Shown here one piece after another: positions 12,134 through 24,136 of a stretch of 64,000 nt of DNA. Within the stretch, counting starts at the first letter, position 1, and each line of letters starts with the position of its first letter. A model generated the notes under the pieces. It worked only from the letters and a program-made list of their open reading frames with translations, did no database searches and was not told where the DNA came from. Both the position numbers and the translations under genes were made by a program. The DNA comes from Sycobia sp. Sy_11 (taxonomy: Eukaryota; Arthropoda; Insecta; Hymenoptera; Epichrysomallidae): positions 4,046,001 to 4,110,000 of the forward strand of contig JACCIC010000004.1 of the NCBI GenBank assembly GCA_018907035.1, read 5' to 3'.

Positions 12134-13298
12134 GATACTACATATTTCGTATTGAATGCGCACTAAGTGTACTCACATTCTCTATTTTGTCCCCAGTTTT
12201 TCCGACTTCATATTGCTCCTGTGAGAAACGCACACTTATCGCAAGCAATAATCCGTCATCCATTATTTTACACTTGAATAATTTACAATAGAACCAGAGA
12301 TCAGACTTGGAAAGTCAATCATTAAACACGTAATTTTGACAAATTAATCATCTCAATTTCCATCACTAACTGTAATACAAATATAAAATATTTGTTCAAA
12401 ATTTGTTTTCACTAATATGCATATTCTCCGACATCCGTATAATTAGTTGATGAGAACTTTATTTATATGCAAACCGTATGTATACAAGACGCGTCTAATT
12501 TAGCATGTATACTTTTGTATTTTTATGCAAATAAAGCATTTCACTCTCTCTCTCTCTCTCGCTCTCTCGGCCGTTAGAGTCTCTGTTTCTCATTCAGTGT
12601 CCTTCGCATATAATAGTATTCATGATTATATTCATTTGGCCATAATTTTGCATCAGTGAAAGGAATCTAAAAGTACATAAATATAAAGACTAGAAATAGT
12701 GAAGACATTTAAATGTAAAAAAATATCTACACTAGAATATTTTTACTATGTGCTGATAATTTCAAGTATAATAATAGAAAGAATTAATACTGAATTACTA
12801 TACTAAATTCTATACTAAATTACGGCATCCCAATAAGTTTCTCTTGATTGCATAGTGAAGAAAGGCGTCGCGTTTCCAGCGCAGCCGATGCGACATCGTC
12901 CAAGAATCCAAGAACAAAATTGACTCCAATTCCGCATAAGTAAAGCGCTAAGTATACAAAACTATATAAACATGTCTCGCGCACCGGAGGCTTGAAGAGT
13001 AGAAGAAGGAGGAGAAAAAGAGGCGAAAGAGAGGAAACAAGTACATACGAAGGGGGTGAACAGAGTAGAATGCGAATCACTCCTTCACTAACTATATATA
13101 TGCGAAAAGGCGAACTCTCTCGTCCAATACTCACGACGCTATCGGATTCATTACCGCGCAGAAATGCGGTAGGAGGTTTTGGATTACTTTCCGAAAGCCT
13201 CGTGCAGAAAGGCCGATGCGACGCTGGCATCGAAAGAGGGATCGCGATCAATGGCAGTGGGAGCAATGACTGCGCGCCTTGATGCATAATATATATAT
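12132..13298. other. unique DNA with short CT run
   Basis: AT-rich to about 12830, then mixed. A CT run lies at 12543-12568, and an 11-bp tandem TATACTAAATT duplication at about 12799-12822. An acceptor-like site (CCCCAG, ending 12196) is followed by a 26-codon open frame, too short to call. Confidence 0.5.
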
Positions 13299-13299
13299 G

Positions 13300-13338
<39 letters not shown>

Positions 13339-13363
13339 CATGCATGCATGCATGTATGTATGT
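13299..13363 (+). repeat. (GT)n, then (TGCA)n, then (TGTA)n
   Basis: GT repeats pass into TGCATGCATGCA and then TGTATGTATGTA, a graded compound array. Confidence 0.94.
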
Positions 13364-13631
13364 ATTTGAGTCCTGCTCATGAGAGTAGAGAGTGCGGGTG
13401 CGCCGAACAAGGCATTCGCGAAGAGGGAGAGCCATAAACACAAGGCCGGGATTTTTCATCGCGCCGCTGAGCACGGCGCGGGAATATGTGTAATTATGCC
13501 TGCATCAGTTGTTTAAATTTGACGCATATATTATTACTAATATATGTATTGACTTCGTTTTTTTCCCTTTGCGTTTCTTTTTAACGTACAACGTTATATA
13601 GTTATTAAATCGAGTATGTGTACATACATAT

Positions 13632-13633
<2 letters not shown>

Positions 13634-13670
<37 letters not shown>

Positions 13671-13700
13671 CGCGCGCGCGCGCGTGTGTGTGTGTGTATG
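13634..13700. repeat. TA/CG/TG alternating purine-pyrimidine tract
   Basis: Sixty-seven consecutive bases alternate purine and pyrimidine without a break: TA repeats, ATACATA, a CG run (about 13671-13684) and then TG repeats. CG and TG runs are the standard Z-DNA-forming sequences. Confidence 0.95.
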
Positions 13701-16700
13701 ATAGGACGGAGAGTTGAAAAGAGAGTTGAATTGGATTTTTTTTCGAAACTAAAAGCGTTTCGAATAAAAGTCAATTCGAAACATTTTTGAGCTTTCTTTT
13801 ATCTGCCGCCCCTCCAGCCAATGATGAACGGGAAAAGCTCGCGCTCGCAAACGAATAAATCAATCGGCCGGCGAGAGTCCGATCCAGTTGCAGCTGTTTT
13901 TCTTCCGTGGCTGTTCTTTCCCTCCCCCCCCCACCTTCTTTTTTCATAAATTTTAGCGCTCGTTATTTATCAGCGACGCCTATGCGCCGACAGATTTTCG
14001 CGCCCGATCAATCAAACGGCGGCGCTCGCGCGCGGCGAGCGGATAGGACTCGCCTCGGCGTGAATAAGTGCTCGTTTTCGGTCAACGTGTAATATGTGCA
14101 TGCGTGTACGCACAGGTCGTACGATCGGATTTTTCGGTGAATAATGCCCGGCTTTGATTGCACAAACGTGAAAAATCTGTCTTTTGCCAAATTGAAAAAC
14201 GTACGGGAAACCTCGTCTGGACGGCGAACTATTGGAATTTTGAATTACGTAAAAGTGGAGTGTGTTAAGGTGTATACACGCACTATTGATAATCTAGTAA
14301 ACTTCAAAGAATAATTCCCATCAAAATTTCACTAGTCGGTATAAATAACGGTGCATCGCACGATTATTTACTCGCGAAACTAAAGATAATCTTTGTGCAT
14401 ATGCTATAGATTCAGAAATTAGAGCTTTACTCATTACGGCTACTTTAACTTCATTTTATCCAGATATTACATATGAACTTTATTATAATTTTTTTATAAG
14501 TTTTTTATAAGTTTGCATAAAAAAAAGAAACGTTAACAGTCACAAGGAGAATTAGCTTGCGCTCTACTATTTGTAAAATTCATGCAGTTTCAAGTTAACG
14601 TATACTCAGTCGTACTCGGTACAAGAAATGCTCATTTATTTATACATTGAGTGTGCAAAATAAAGTGCTCTTGACTAGTTCAAAAGGCAGAGACTGTATG
14701 TACTTACAAAGAGTTCGTAAAGTCGAAGTTTACACGACAAAAGTATTCGAAAGGTTTTATATATTTCTGATTAAGCAAATTTGAGTAATAATTTTTGCGA
14801 TCAGTGGTGAACATGTTAATTTATCAAGTATGGAATATAGCTTTTTTATATGTTTCGTCCTTATAAACAGTTATATAATTTAGTCATCAAGCAAAAAAGC
14901 CCTGTTATGTTTATTAGTCCCATTTACAGAAAGATTAATTTGTAAAAGCATATTTTTAAAAAATGTTTTGTTTCTGGTATAGATTTTAAGTGAAATAATA
15001 TAGGAACCGGGACCACAGGAATACGAAAATATTCGTTATTTATACACTATTATCTATACAAGTACATCAGAGCTTTAAAACAATTAAATCGTAGCTGGAG
15101 CCAACAAAGAGAAAAATAAATGGTCTTATTTATAAAATAAAAATTGATATTGTACCTCTACAAAGAAATCCATTATCCAAGTTAATATCGAAATACCTCC
15201 TTTGAAATTCATAAAGGCAGATTGAAAATTTAATATAAAATGTCGGCTCTAATTTCAAAAAATCGCTTCGACAAAATTACGTTTCAACAAGGGCTTACAG
15301 GTTAAATTAATATTACAAGTACATCTAAATCATAGAAATAATATTAAGCATGGGTGGAAAGCTGACAATTAACCGCCGAGGATTGCTACTTCATCGGAAA
15401 CGATCCGAATGCGCGTGAAATACTGAAGCTCGATAATGCGCCATCGCGCGTCGGACAAAAGTAGCTGTCGACCAGTAACGCGGTACGTGACGTCGGGAAC
15501 GCCCCAGGCTCTCGGCGAGCGGGTGTCGCCTCGCAAGATTCACGTGTATCGTGTTATCAATCGGGTCGACACAGCGGTGAGTCGATTGACCGAAAATCAC
15601 TTAATTTCCCTCCACTACACAGGCACAGGCACGCTATTACTCTCGTTCCTGCGTCCTCTCTTTTTATCAGTCGAGGAGGCGCTGAACTCTGCGACAGATT
15701 CTGCCTCAAGTATAGAGGGTTCAACGGCGCGTACGTCGCGTTTAAACATCGTTTATCAATGGTTTTACTAAACTACTAGAAATATATTGGAAGACTTGTC
15801 GGCGAATTGCGTGGCCTATGTATAAAACGTTCTTTTAGATCAAGTATTCTTTATATAGAAATTACGTATAATCATCAACATTGAACTGTGCGCAATTTCT
15901 TTGAAATAATTCCCGGTACTCTAAAATTACTATTTCTATAAATATAAAACTTGTACCTGTTACATTTTTATTTACAAGTAATTCTCTATACTTGAGAAGC
16001 TGCTTAAAATAATTTCCCTTCTCCGTTCCACTTTACCGATTAAATTAAACTTCCCCCTTTTTTCTTAAAATCTTTATATAGAAAAAAATTCGATACTAAG
16101 TTTTCCTTTTATGACTTATGGCCCTCCGACATCGGTACTTTAAACAAAACTCGCTTTAACTTTTATTATCCAATAACATTGATTTCGTTTACTGTACCTA
16201 AAAAGACTTTTTTTATGGTGTGGAAAGATAAAGAATAAAGTTCCCATCCCCGCCTCTTCCCACCTCCCGCCTTTTTTTTAACGATCTCAAAGCTTTTCTA
16301 GTACCAACCGTTTCAACTTAATTCAATACTAAAGCTGTTTAAATTTTTATCGCAAACTTTCCGCCGAAGAACGTAAAAAATCATTTCGTTCTGCAATGGT
16401 CCGTTCTTAAACGAAGAAGGGAAAATTCGTTCTTTGGATGGAAAAAGTGGTCGATTAATTCAAATACTGACTTGGTTGTTTAATTCGTATTAAATCTCAA
16501 TTGACAATCGCTTTAGAACGTTTTTCATATCATTCGTCTGTATATACTTCACAAGTTTTACTACCGATGTATCTATTGTTTTGTTAGGACAGTTAGTACA
16601 AGCGAAAACAGTCTCTCATGTTTAATTACACTAGTACAAGGCTAATACAATAAAAAATTCAATTTTGTAATTTTTGAATTTTAAAATTTAATTTTTCAAT

Positions 16701-17228
16701 AATATTGTACACTTATCGATTATCTTTCCTTCCACTTTAAGAATCATTTTATTTGCAAATAAGCTTCTATTTTCTCTCTCTCACTATTTCTATAGTTTTA
16801 ATTTTAACGCCGAGTTCAAATATCTCCTGACTCGAGAAGTTAAATGGAAGAAAAATATTTGTAGCAAACAATGGGATTTGCCGCACAATAAGGATTACGG
16901 AGAGAAAAAATATACTTTATATATATATGCCTTAAGCAAGTGACCAAGCATTTTTTTGCAGAAGATTAACCATTTTAAGAGACTTACCGACACTGCATTA
17001 TCTGTACACATTGAATCAATATTATAAGAGATTTTGTTTTAGTTCTTTTAGTTAATAATTTTCTTTTAACGTGCAAACGTGTTTTATATACTCGAAACTA
17101 AAAATATTAAAACTGATTATTTTTTTGTTATTATAGCTTTCACTATCGCCTAATCATTAATTTTTACTTTAGGTTCGGGAGTCGCTACATGGGTTGACAC
17201 TGACTAAAATACCGTGTTTAATAAAAAT
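13701..17228. other. 3.5 kb largely AT-rich unique DNA
   Basis: The longest nearly repeat-free stretch of the first 20 kb. CpG-rich islands occur at about 13800-14130 and 15360-15760; the rest is AT-rich. In the second island the plus-strand frame 15436-15771 is open and a GTGAGT lies at 15577, but no domain is recognised. Confidence 0.5.
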
Positions 17229-17288
17229 AGCAACAACAACAATAACAACAACAACAGCAACAATAATAATAATCAATAATAACGATAA
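17229..17288 (+). repeat. (CAA)n/(AAT)n trinucleotide-rich tract
   Basis: Degenerate CAA, ACA, CAG and AAT triplets. In one frame it reads as Thr/Ile/Asn-rich peptide, with no sign of coding. Confidence 0.85.
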
Positions 17289-17463
17289 AAATCCCCTGAC
17301 GCACAAAAGGGGGTTAAAGGAAAATCTTATTTCCCGAATGAAATTAGATCCCTATATATATACTACGTATCATTTCGATTTGGCACGCGTGGGCGGCAAT
17401 AATAATTGTTTTTGCCTCTCGTATCTAGAGGGAATAAGGTTATCTTCGTATTTTCCCGTTCCG

Positions 17464-17486
17464 TACACACACACACACACACACAC

Positions 17487-17531
<45 letters not shown>

Positions 17532-17539
17532 GTGTGTGC

Positions 17540-17612
<73 letters not shown>
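17464..17612. repeat. (CA)n directly abutting (TG)n
   Basis: About 13 CA units meet a TG array of about 122 bp (one TTG and one GCGTGC interruption). The first 50 bp (17465-17514) are a perfect palindrome. Confidence 0.96.
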
Positions 17613-17614
<2 letters not shown>

Positions 17615-17979
17615 ATCTAACCGACTACACACCGCGCGCACGTTCCGATCTTTGTTCAACTCTCGCCCTCGCCCCCTAATTTTCATTACCTTCGCCCTCC
17701 GCGCCGGTTCCTCATCTATCCCTATAATATGTGCGTGCAATCGTGCTTCCTTCTGCCGCCTCCCGCCGCCCCTAGGAGTATCGAACAAAGGATATTGAAA
17801 TTCATCCGCGTGTGAATTCATCTCTTTGGTCTGGGGCGCGGGCATTCGCCGCAAGCCCGAGGGGAGAGTGGGGAGAGGGCGAGAGGAACAGCAGACGAGA
17901 CGCGCAAGATCCTTGAACCGCGAACCGATCCGCCGGACCAATTTCGTTTTTCTCTCATTTGGATACTTGTACCTGTTCC
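17613..17979. other. CpG-rich unique DNA
   Basis: A mixed to GC-rich segment between the CA/TG array and a CT array; no gene supported. Confidence 0.5.
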
Positions 17980-17980
17980 T

Positions 17981-18023
<43 letters not shown>

Positions 18024-18031
18024 TGTCTCTC
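17980..18031 (+). repeat. (CT)n microsatellite
   Basis: About 50 bp of CT with CCCT and TGT interruptions at the edges. Confidence 0.94.
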
Positions 18032-18903
18032 GTCTGGCAGGCTTTCGCTTTCTTCGGCGTATGCCATCGGGCTCCGGATTCGTGGGCCGGTGATGGGCGC
18101 GGCGCGCAGGGTCGTGCCGATCTTTACGGAACCGGTGACGTCGATTTGGATAGATCGGTGCAGGGAAGCGGCGGAGTGATTTTAAATGTCTAGATGGCCT
18201 CATTTTCTCCTTGAGGTATTTTCTGGAATGTGGCATGCTGACAAGAGGAGGGGGCTACCACCATTGGAGAAGCAAATCTTATCTCGAGGGAAAAAATCTA
18301 TGTAGTTTGGTAAAAGAAGAACACTTTACCTTAAATGTTTCTTTTTTACTAAATATTTATCGAATTTTACTAAACGTTTTTTCGTTTCTAAATAGTATTT
18401 TTTTATTTTTAAGTATTATGCAATGCAACTTTTATATATCGCTTGTTTACCTCCATTACAACCAAGCAATTAAAAAGAATTTAGGTATTAATATACACAC
18501 ATTAAAAAATTTTTTTCATTGATCTTAAATTTCAGCACAATTTATAAAAGAATAGAATCGAGAATGAAGTTTCTACGACATATACATAGACAATAGTGGA
18601 AATATATAATTGAATTAAAAAAAAAAAACTGGTTATATATATTCGGGCGACGCAGAAATTAATCAATAATTCTCTCTGCGTACGTTTCATTAACGGAAAA
18701 TGCAGCCATACTAGACGATCGAATCGTACATGTACACGTATATACCGCATTTTTAAAAATTATCCGAAACTCGTAGTGTATTTCGCGCGTGCGGCGCGGC
18801 CACGAATCTACACGGCGTAAACATTCGAAGTTCCCTCTGTCCAACATTGAGAAACGCTTTGCAACTGACCGCCTCCCCCCTCTGCGGTCTGCTACTCCAC
18901 TCC
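18032..18903. other. unique DNA, nothing identified
   Basis: CpG-rich to about 18180, AT-rich afterwards, with an A-run at about 18618-18629. No supported gene. Confidence 0.55.
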
Positions 18904-18921
18904 TGTCTCTGTCTCTCTGTC

Positions 18922-18980
<59 letters not shown>
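18904..18980 (+). repeat. (CT)n microsatellite with GTCT interruptions
   Basis: About 75 bp, starting with several GTCT units and ending in about 45 bp of perfect CT. Confidence 0.95.
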
Positions 18981-18983
<3 letters not shown>

Positions 18984-19103
18984 TTCCCGAAATTCGTAAA
19001 GCGAAGTCGCCGGTTCGCGCTGGCGTTCCTCGGTTTAACGAGCCCAACTTTGTGTAACCAAACGAATAATTAAACGGTTGCAGTTTCGAGTAGTGCCGTG
19101 CGT

Positions 19104-19115
19104 TTCTCTCTAGCT

Positions 19116-19156
<41 letters not shown>

Positions 19157-19181
19157 GTCTCTCTTTCTCTCTCAGCCATTG

Positions 19182-19219
<38 letters not shown>
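19104..19219. repeat. (CT)n and (AG)n inverted pair
   Basis: A CT array (about 19104-19173, a few interruptions) is followed after an 11-base spacer by 35 bp of perfect AG (19185-19219). The two arms are reverse complements, so either strand can fold into a long hairpin. Confidence 0.95.
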
Positions 19220-19222
<3 letters not shown>

Positions 19223-19526
19223 CCCGTGAATAATTCATGGGGAGATTAATACGCGCTTCGATTAAAAATATAGTGAACTAGGGCCGGGGCGAGTGAGGGA
19301 GTAAGAAGGGATGGGAGGAAAGCTCTTTTAGTCTTAAAGAAAGGAATGTTTAATGCCTGTCGATGAATTTACATTGAGTTCCCAAAGTATTCTGGGGAAT
19401 TTAATCTGGCCTTTTAAAAACAGTTTCGGAACTCCGACGCGCAACTGCGCCTGCATTTAAGTACAAGTGAGCGCTTAGCATGTTAAACTTTATTTGCAAT
19501 TCCATTTCGTGCAGAGTCTATGTATG

Positions 19527-19531
<5 letters not shown>

Positions 19532-19585
<54 letters not shown>
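19532..19585. repeat. (TA)n microsatellite
   Basis: About 54 bp of TA preceded by TATGTATGTGTA. Confidence 0.95.
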
Positions 19586-19588
<3 letters not shown>

Positions 19589-20969
19589 AAGATGCAATAT
19601 TTTTGGTCCTCATTTATGCAGAGCACTGAATATACTGGAATATGTATATATATATATATTCATTCAAAAATTTGCTTTAATTAAAAAAATTTTTTGGTTT
19701 ATTTAAAATTTTATGTGAATTTCTTTTACAGGTGGTTATTTTATTTATATTTTGATATATTTTGCCTTACCTAAAACACCGAGAAGAAACGGATGTAAAT
19801 AATACTGTCAAATCATTATTTTTTTGCTAATTGAAGGACCGATCAAAGAATAATTAATAATTTGTGTAATATTAGAGTATGACATGGTAGAAAGCTTGAA
19901 AAGTTAATAAACTAACTAATAATAATAATAATAATAATAATATAATAATAAATACATAATAATAACAGTACAAGAGATTCTCAAAATAATACATTATCTT
20001 CCATCTATTTGAATATGTTATATTAATATATTATCAGTTTTGCTAGTTTAGTTTAAGTGAATTCTACATTATTAAACTTAGGTTGTTAAAATATAGGATC
20101 TTAGATGAAAAATTCACAATACAATACTCAGATTTTTAAGACATAAAAATTAATCATGACATTCATATAACTAATGGACAGTATTAAAATCCATTATTCT
20201 TTTAACCTTTATGGCATGAGTTTCATAATGATAAGTATTTATAGTGAACTAATTTGTACATTGTATTGTGAATAATTATGTATATATCAGAGAAGTTCTG
20301 TTCAAGAAGATATATTAATTAGTTATTCCCTTTACCATTGTACGTCGAAGTGTTACGGATAATTTTAAATCATGCATATTGACTGTTAGTGTTGCCCACT
20401 CCCATCCCACCGGCCTCTTAAGACTTTTTTCAAATCCTTGTCATTAGTTGTATATTATATTAATTGCGGCATCAGCCTCCTCCGAGGTCTCGTGTGCTTT
20501 TCTAGTCCTCCTCCCTCCTCCTTCTCGCATATACAAGAAAAATTGTTTTCAGGTTACCTAAACGTCGATCTACCGTGGCTAGAGCAGAGGCGCAAAGAGA
20601 AAAAATAGATTCGCGCGGAGGCGTGCGAGAAAAAGCGACGACCGTCTTCCGCGTGGATAAACGAAAAAGCACGCGTTCACAAACGGCCGGAATAACCCTC
20701 GAGGGAAAAGTGGGGGGGGGCAGACAATGTGTATATTATATTTTCCTACATACCCAAATACAGGCACACATGCGTTCGCTCTCGCTCGCGGCACTTGCAA
20801 GATTCGCGCTCTCTGGCTCTGGGCAATAAATATATATGTATGTAGAAAGCCCCCCGCGGGTATACGGCACGTCGGTAAAACGTGTATACTATAATAATGG
20901 CGCATCAAAAAAAAGGAAGAAAGACACAATGAAGGAAAAAAAACGATTAAATAAGGAGCGAAGGAGATG
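19586..20969. other. AT-rich unique DNA with AAT repeat
   Basis: Contains a degenerate (AAT)n at about 19914-19967. It is otherwise AT-rich to about 20400, then mixed with a C/T-rich stretch at 20470-20530. No supported gene. Confidence 0.55.
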
Positions 20970-20975
20970 TAGAGA

Positions 20976-21049
<74 letters not shown>

Positions 21050-21060
21050 GAGAGAAAGAG
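20970..21060 (+). repeat. (GA)n microsatellite
   Basis: Purine-only AG repeats with a perfect core of about 55 bp, followed 16 bp later by a TA array. Confidence 0.95.
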
Positions 21061-21075
21061 TGCATGGGAAGAGCC

Positions 21076-21099
21076 TATATATATATATATATATATATA
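21076..21099. repeat. (TA)n, short
   Basis: A 24-bp TA array adjacent to the preceding GA array. Confidence 0.92.
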
Positions 21100-22862
21100 G
21101 ACGAGATTTAGTGTAGCAGCTATATGCTCTCAACGCGACCGCACTTCGAAAGAAGCGTATGCATAGATACCGAGGAACAGGAAGAGTTGCATAATTGCCC
21201 GTGGGAGTAGTTCGACTGAATGTCGCGCGTACGAGCGAGAGAGCCACGCATCCTCTCCGTTTTCCGTCGATTCGATTTCCGGGACTTCTTGATTACACGC
21301 AGCGCGAGTCGCGATCTTGTGTCACACGAGGTTAGGGAGTTATCGGGGGTGGGAGGGAGGGTGAGAGGTGTTGAGCCACTTTGTGAGAACGGGGAGATAT
21401 TCAGATTCGGTTTGGCGCTGGTTTTGTAATACGTGGATACGAAATTTGATATCGAGACGAAGTCAGAGTTTCGAGCGTTAGAAGAGTTTCTGCGGGTGAT
21501 TTTGCGGATAAAAAGCGAACTCGCCGAGAGTCGTTTATAGCCTTGGTGCGGTTCACATTCGTGTTTCCGAAACCATATAAAAGTCGTATTACTGAAAACA
21601 TTTTCGACGGACAGATGGCTGCACTGACCTACAACATCTCAGATTTCGAACACCTTGTGACAGACTTTTATATCTTAGAATCTCTCCCTCTCCCCACGGA
21701 CAATTCGATCAGCCTTTTACATCCACTACCAACCTATCGTCGTTACTTTTGGAAATTTCCTCGTAAATAACCTGTTTCGATTATTATGCAGTATTATCGA
21801 CTGAATTCAGCACGTGGGTTTTACAGTTACTAGTTCCTTCATTTTTTGTTGTCGTTGAACGTTGCAACTAGTAAATTTAACTAGTAGATATAAATTTAAA
21901 ATTTATTTTATTGAAAGCTAACGTTAAAATCCACTAATTTTTTGTAAAATTACATTTAGCATTAATTTTGTAAGTTATTTTACAGCTAAGTTTTTGTAGA
22001 TCGAAAATTCAATACTTTATCAACTTCAATCGGTGTTGAATTAGTAGCTACTAGCTAATAACAGTACTACTACTATTAGCATCCAGCATAAATGCAATCC
22101 TTAATTGAACTCTCTGTTTATATATACTGGTTGAATGATTTATGATACATTGAATTGGAGTACTTTCCACTGATGGAAATAGATACGATAAATTTGACCG
22201 AATTTTCTTATTGAAATTTTTTACTTATTTCTTTTAATATTATTTATTTTCCCTTCTGCTGTGACTTTTCAATCGCATGTTCCACTACTAATTTAGATAA
22301 ATAACTATTCAGAATTGATAAAAAAATAACAGTATATATTCTCAAATGAAAAAATGTAATTAAGTGCAATATTGTCTTTCCTTATTGCAAAAATTTTAGT
22401 TGCATGTAATTTTAAACTCCCCTGTAATTGGAAAATAAGGCGAATGTTCACAGAAATAAATAAATAACAATTTATATTTTACAAAAAATTGTTTACAGAA
22501 AATTTTTTTCGCATATTTTACCTTTTGGTAAAATTTCAATTGGCAATGGTCGTCACTTTTCACTGATTAAAATTTCAAAAGAATACAAAGGAAAGTGCAG
22601 AAATAAATTCGAGTTCGCGTGTGCTCAAAAAAAAAAAAAAAAAATTAATTTGAAACGACTGACAGAAACATTCCCGGACCTTATAAAGCGCTAGTCTGAG
22701 CAATTCAATGAATGACCTCCCATCCCTCCTTCGATTCGTACTACCATTGATTCTCCCGCATCGACTTTCGTTATGCTCCGTAACAGGCGCGACGCTCGAA
22801 CCAATCTAAACGCCCCACCCCGCCGACTCCTCCCAGCGCGAAAAACTACCCCGTTGTCGTCA

Positions 22863-22864
<2 letters not shown>
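21100..22864. other. unique DNA, nothing identified
   Basis: CpG-rich to about 21560, then AT-rich. It has an A18 homopolymer at 22627-22644 but no open frame or repeat family that I can name. Confidence 0.55.

Positions 22865-22927
<63 letters not shown>
22865..22927 (+). repeat. (GT)n microsatellite
   Basis: About 62 bp of perfect GT. Confidence 0.96.
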
Positions 22928-22928
<1 letters not shown>

Positions 22929-23898
22929 GGGCGCGCGTGCGAATGACATGTGAAAGTTCGCGCGCGGGAAAACCGACGTCTCGAACCATCAGCTTATATG
23001 TTAGAAGCGCCGTGCGAAGAAATTGGCCCCGAGTCTTCTGATTCGAGCGAGAACCTTGACGGGAATGGTGGAGATAGAGCCGAACCCATCTGTACACCTC
23101 CGCCAATCGGCGGACGAGCGGTTGGATCATCGTGGATGCACTCAAGGGGGGGGGTGGAAGGTCATTCGCAACTGATCGATATATTTGAGAAAATTCGTTG
23201 GTCGATTCCGTTGTATTGCCCGCCGACAAGGGCTGCACTGGATACTGGATATTGGACGGTGGAGGAGGGGTGACGTATTCTGATCACTGTTCGCAATTTT
23301 CGTGTCGCCTGGACGACGCTCGATCGAATTCCGGATCTTTCACGATTTGCGCGTTATTGCCTTCGCAAATTGTAATAATACAAATATGAGGTAGGTCGCT
23401 TGTTCTAATGAATGAAAAGAACAGTATTTATAAAAGTTGCAAAATTGAATTATATTCGAATTCCTAACGAATCATAAAAATTGTTGGATTTCGTTCTAAA
23501 GTTATGTTAAACTGTCTTGCCCCGGTTTTTTCTGATTGATTTTTGCACTGGAGAAATTCTATATTTTCTTTACTCTTTCTTCAGCTGCAACGACAATAAT
23601 TATTACTAGAATTACAAATTTATAGTGCACCGTAAAAAAAGCATTTCCTACACTGTAATAGTTTCATTAATCACTTTCTCTTTCAGCGCTTCAATCCAAA
23701 ATCCCAACTTTACGAACGCGTAGGACTGTCTATGCGATAGAAGAAACTCCGATGAAAAGCTTTAACAAAGCTTATATTTTTTTTTTTTGCCCATACCTGT
23801 TTGAGGTTGGTTTTCGAAGCAGTACTGATAACTGATTCTTTATAAGAATTATTTTTACCTTTAATTATTATTATTTAATTATTATGAATTAATTATTG
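22928..23898. other. unique DNA, nothing identified
   Basis: CpG-rich to about 23390 and AT-rich to 23898, with a T-run near 23779-23790. No supported gene. Confidence 0.55.
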
Positions 23899-24124
23899 AG
23901 AGGCCTACGATGGCTTGATGGCTGAGAGCGAAGGACTAGTAACTTGGTGATCCGAGTTCAAATCCCGGTCTCGGCCGGTCTCGGCCGATTGACACAAGCA
24001 CCGCTGTAATAATTTACATGTGCTTTGTTTACAAACACGTCGTAGACCTCCGTCGCTGATTAGCACCAATATTTGGAAGCATAAATGAGAACGACGTTAA
24101 ATAACATAAAAAAAAAAAAAAAAA
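23899..24124 (+). mobile_element. tRNA-derived SINE
   Basis: The 5' part looks like a tRNA gene with an internal RNA polymerase III promoter: an A-box-like TGGCTTGATGG (23911-23921) and a clear B box GTTCAAATCC (23956-23965). The decamer GGTCTCGGCC that ends the tRNA-like part is tandemly duplicated (23967-23976, 23977-23986). A body of about 120 bp follows, ending ACGACGTTAAATAACAT, then a 17-base A tail (24108-24124). A shared 10-mer TATTTTTACC (23850-23859 and 24127-24136) might be a target-site duplication, but the left copy lies about 40 bp upstream of the tRNA-like head. SINEs of this type are non-autonomous and move with LINE-encoded enzymes. I cannot name the family. Confidence 0.8.
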
Positions 24125-24136
24125 TATATTTTTACC

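Noticed and set aside
12197..12277. 26-codon frame after a CCCCAG acceptor-like site
   Set aside because: Too short to distinguish from chance.
15380..15771. CpG-rich segment with two open frames, a GTGAGT at 15577 and an acceptor-like ACACAG ending 15622
   Set aside because: The implied intron would be only 46 nt and the frames match no known protein. Left as unique DNA.
17363..18067. 234-codon minus-strand open frame
   Set aside because: Spans a GA repeat and the CA/TG array. The openness comes from the repeats.
20579..21247. 222-codon minus-strand open frame
   Set aside because: The middle third is a CT/GA repeat read as Leu-Ser plus a TA repeat. No recognisable domain.
23899..23976. 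Functional tRNA gene
   Set aside because: The A and B boxes are present, but stems pair imperfectly and the unit continues into a body and A tail, so it is a SINE head.
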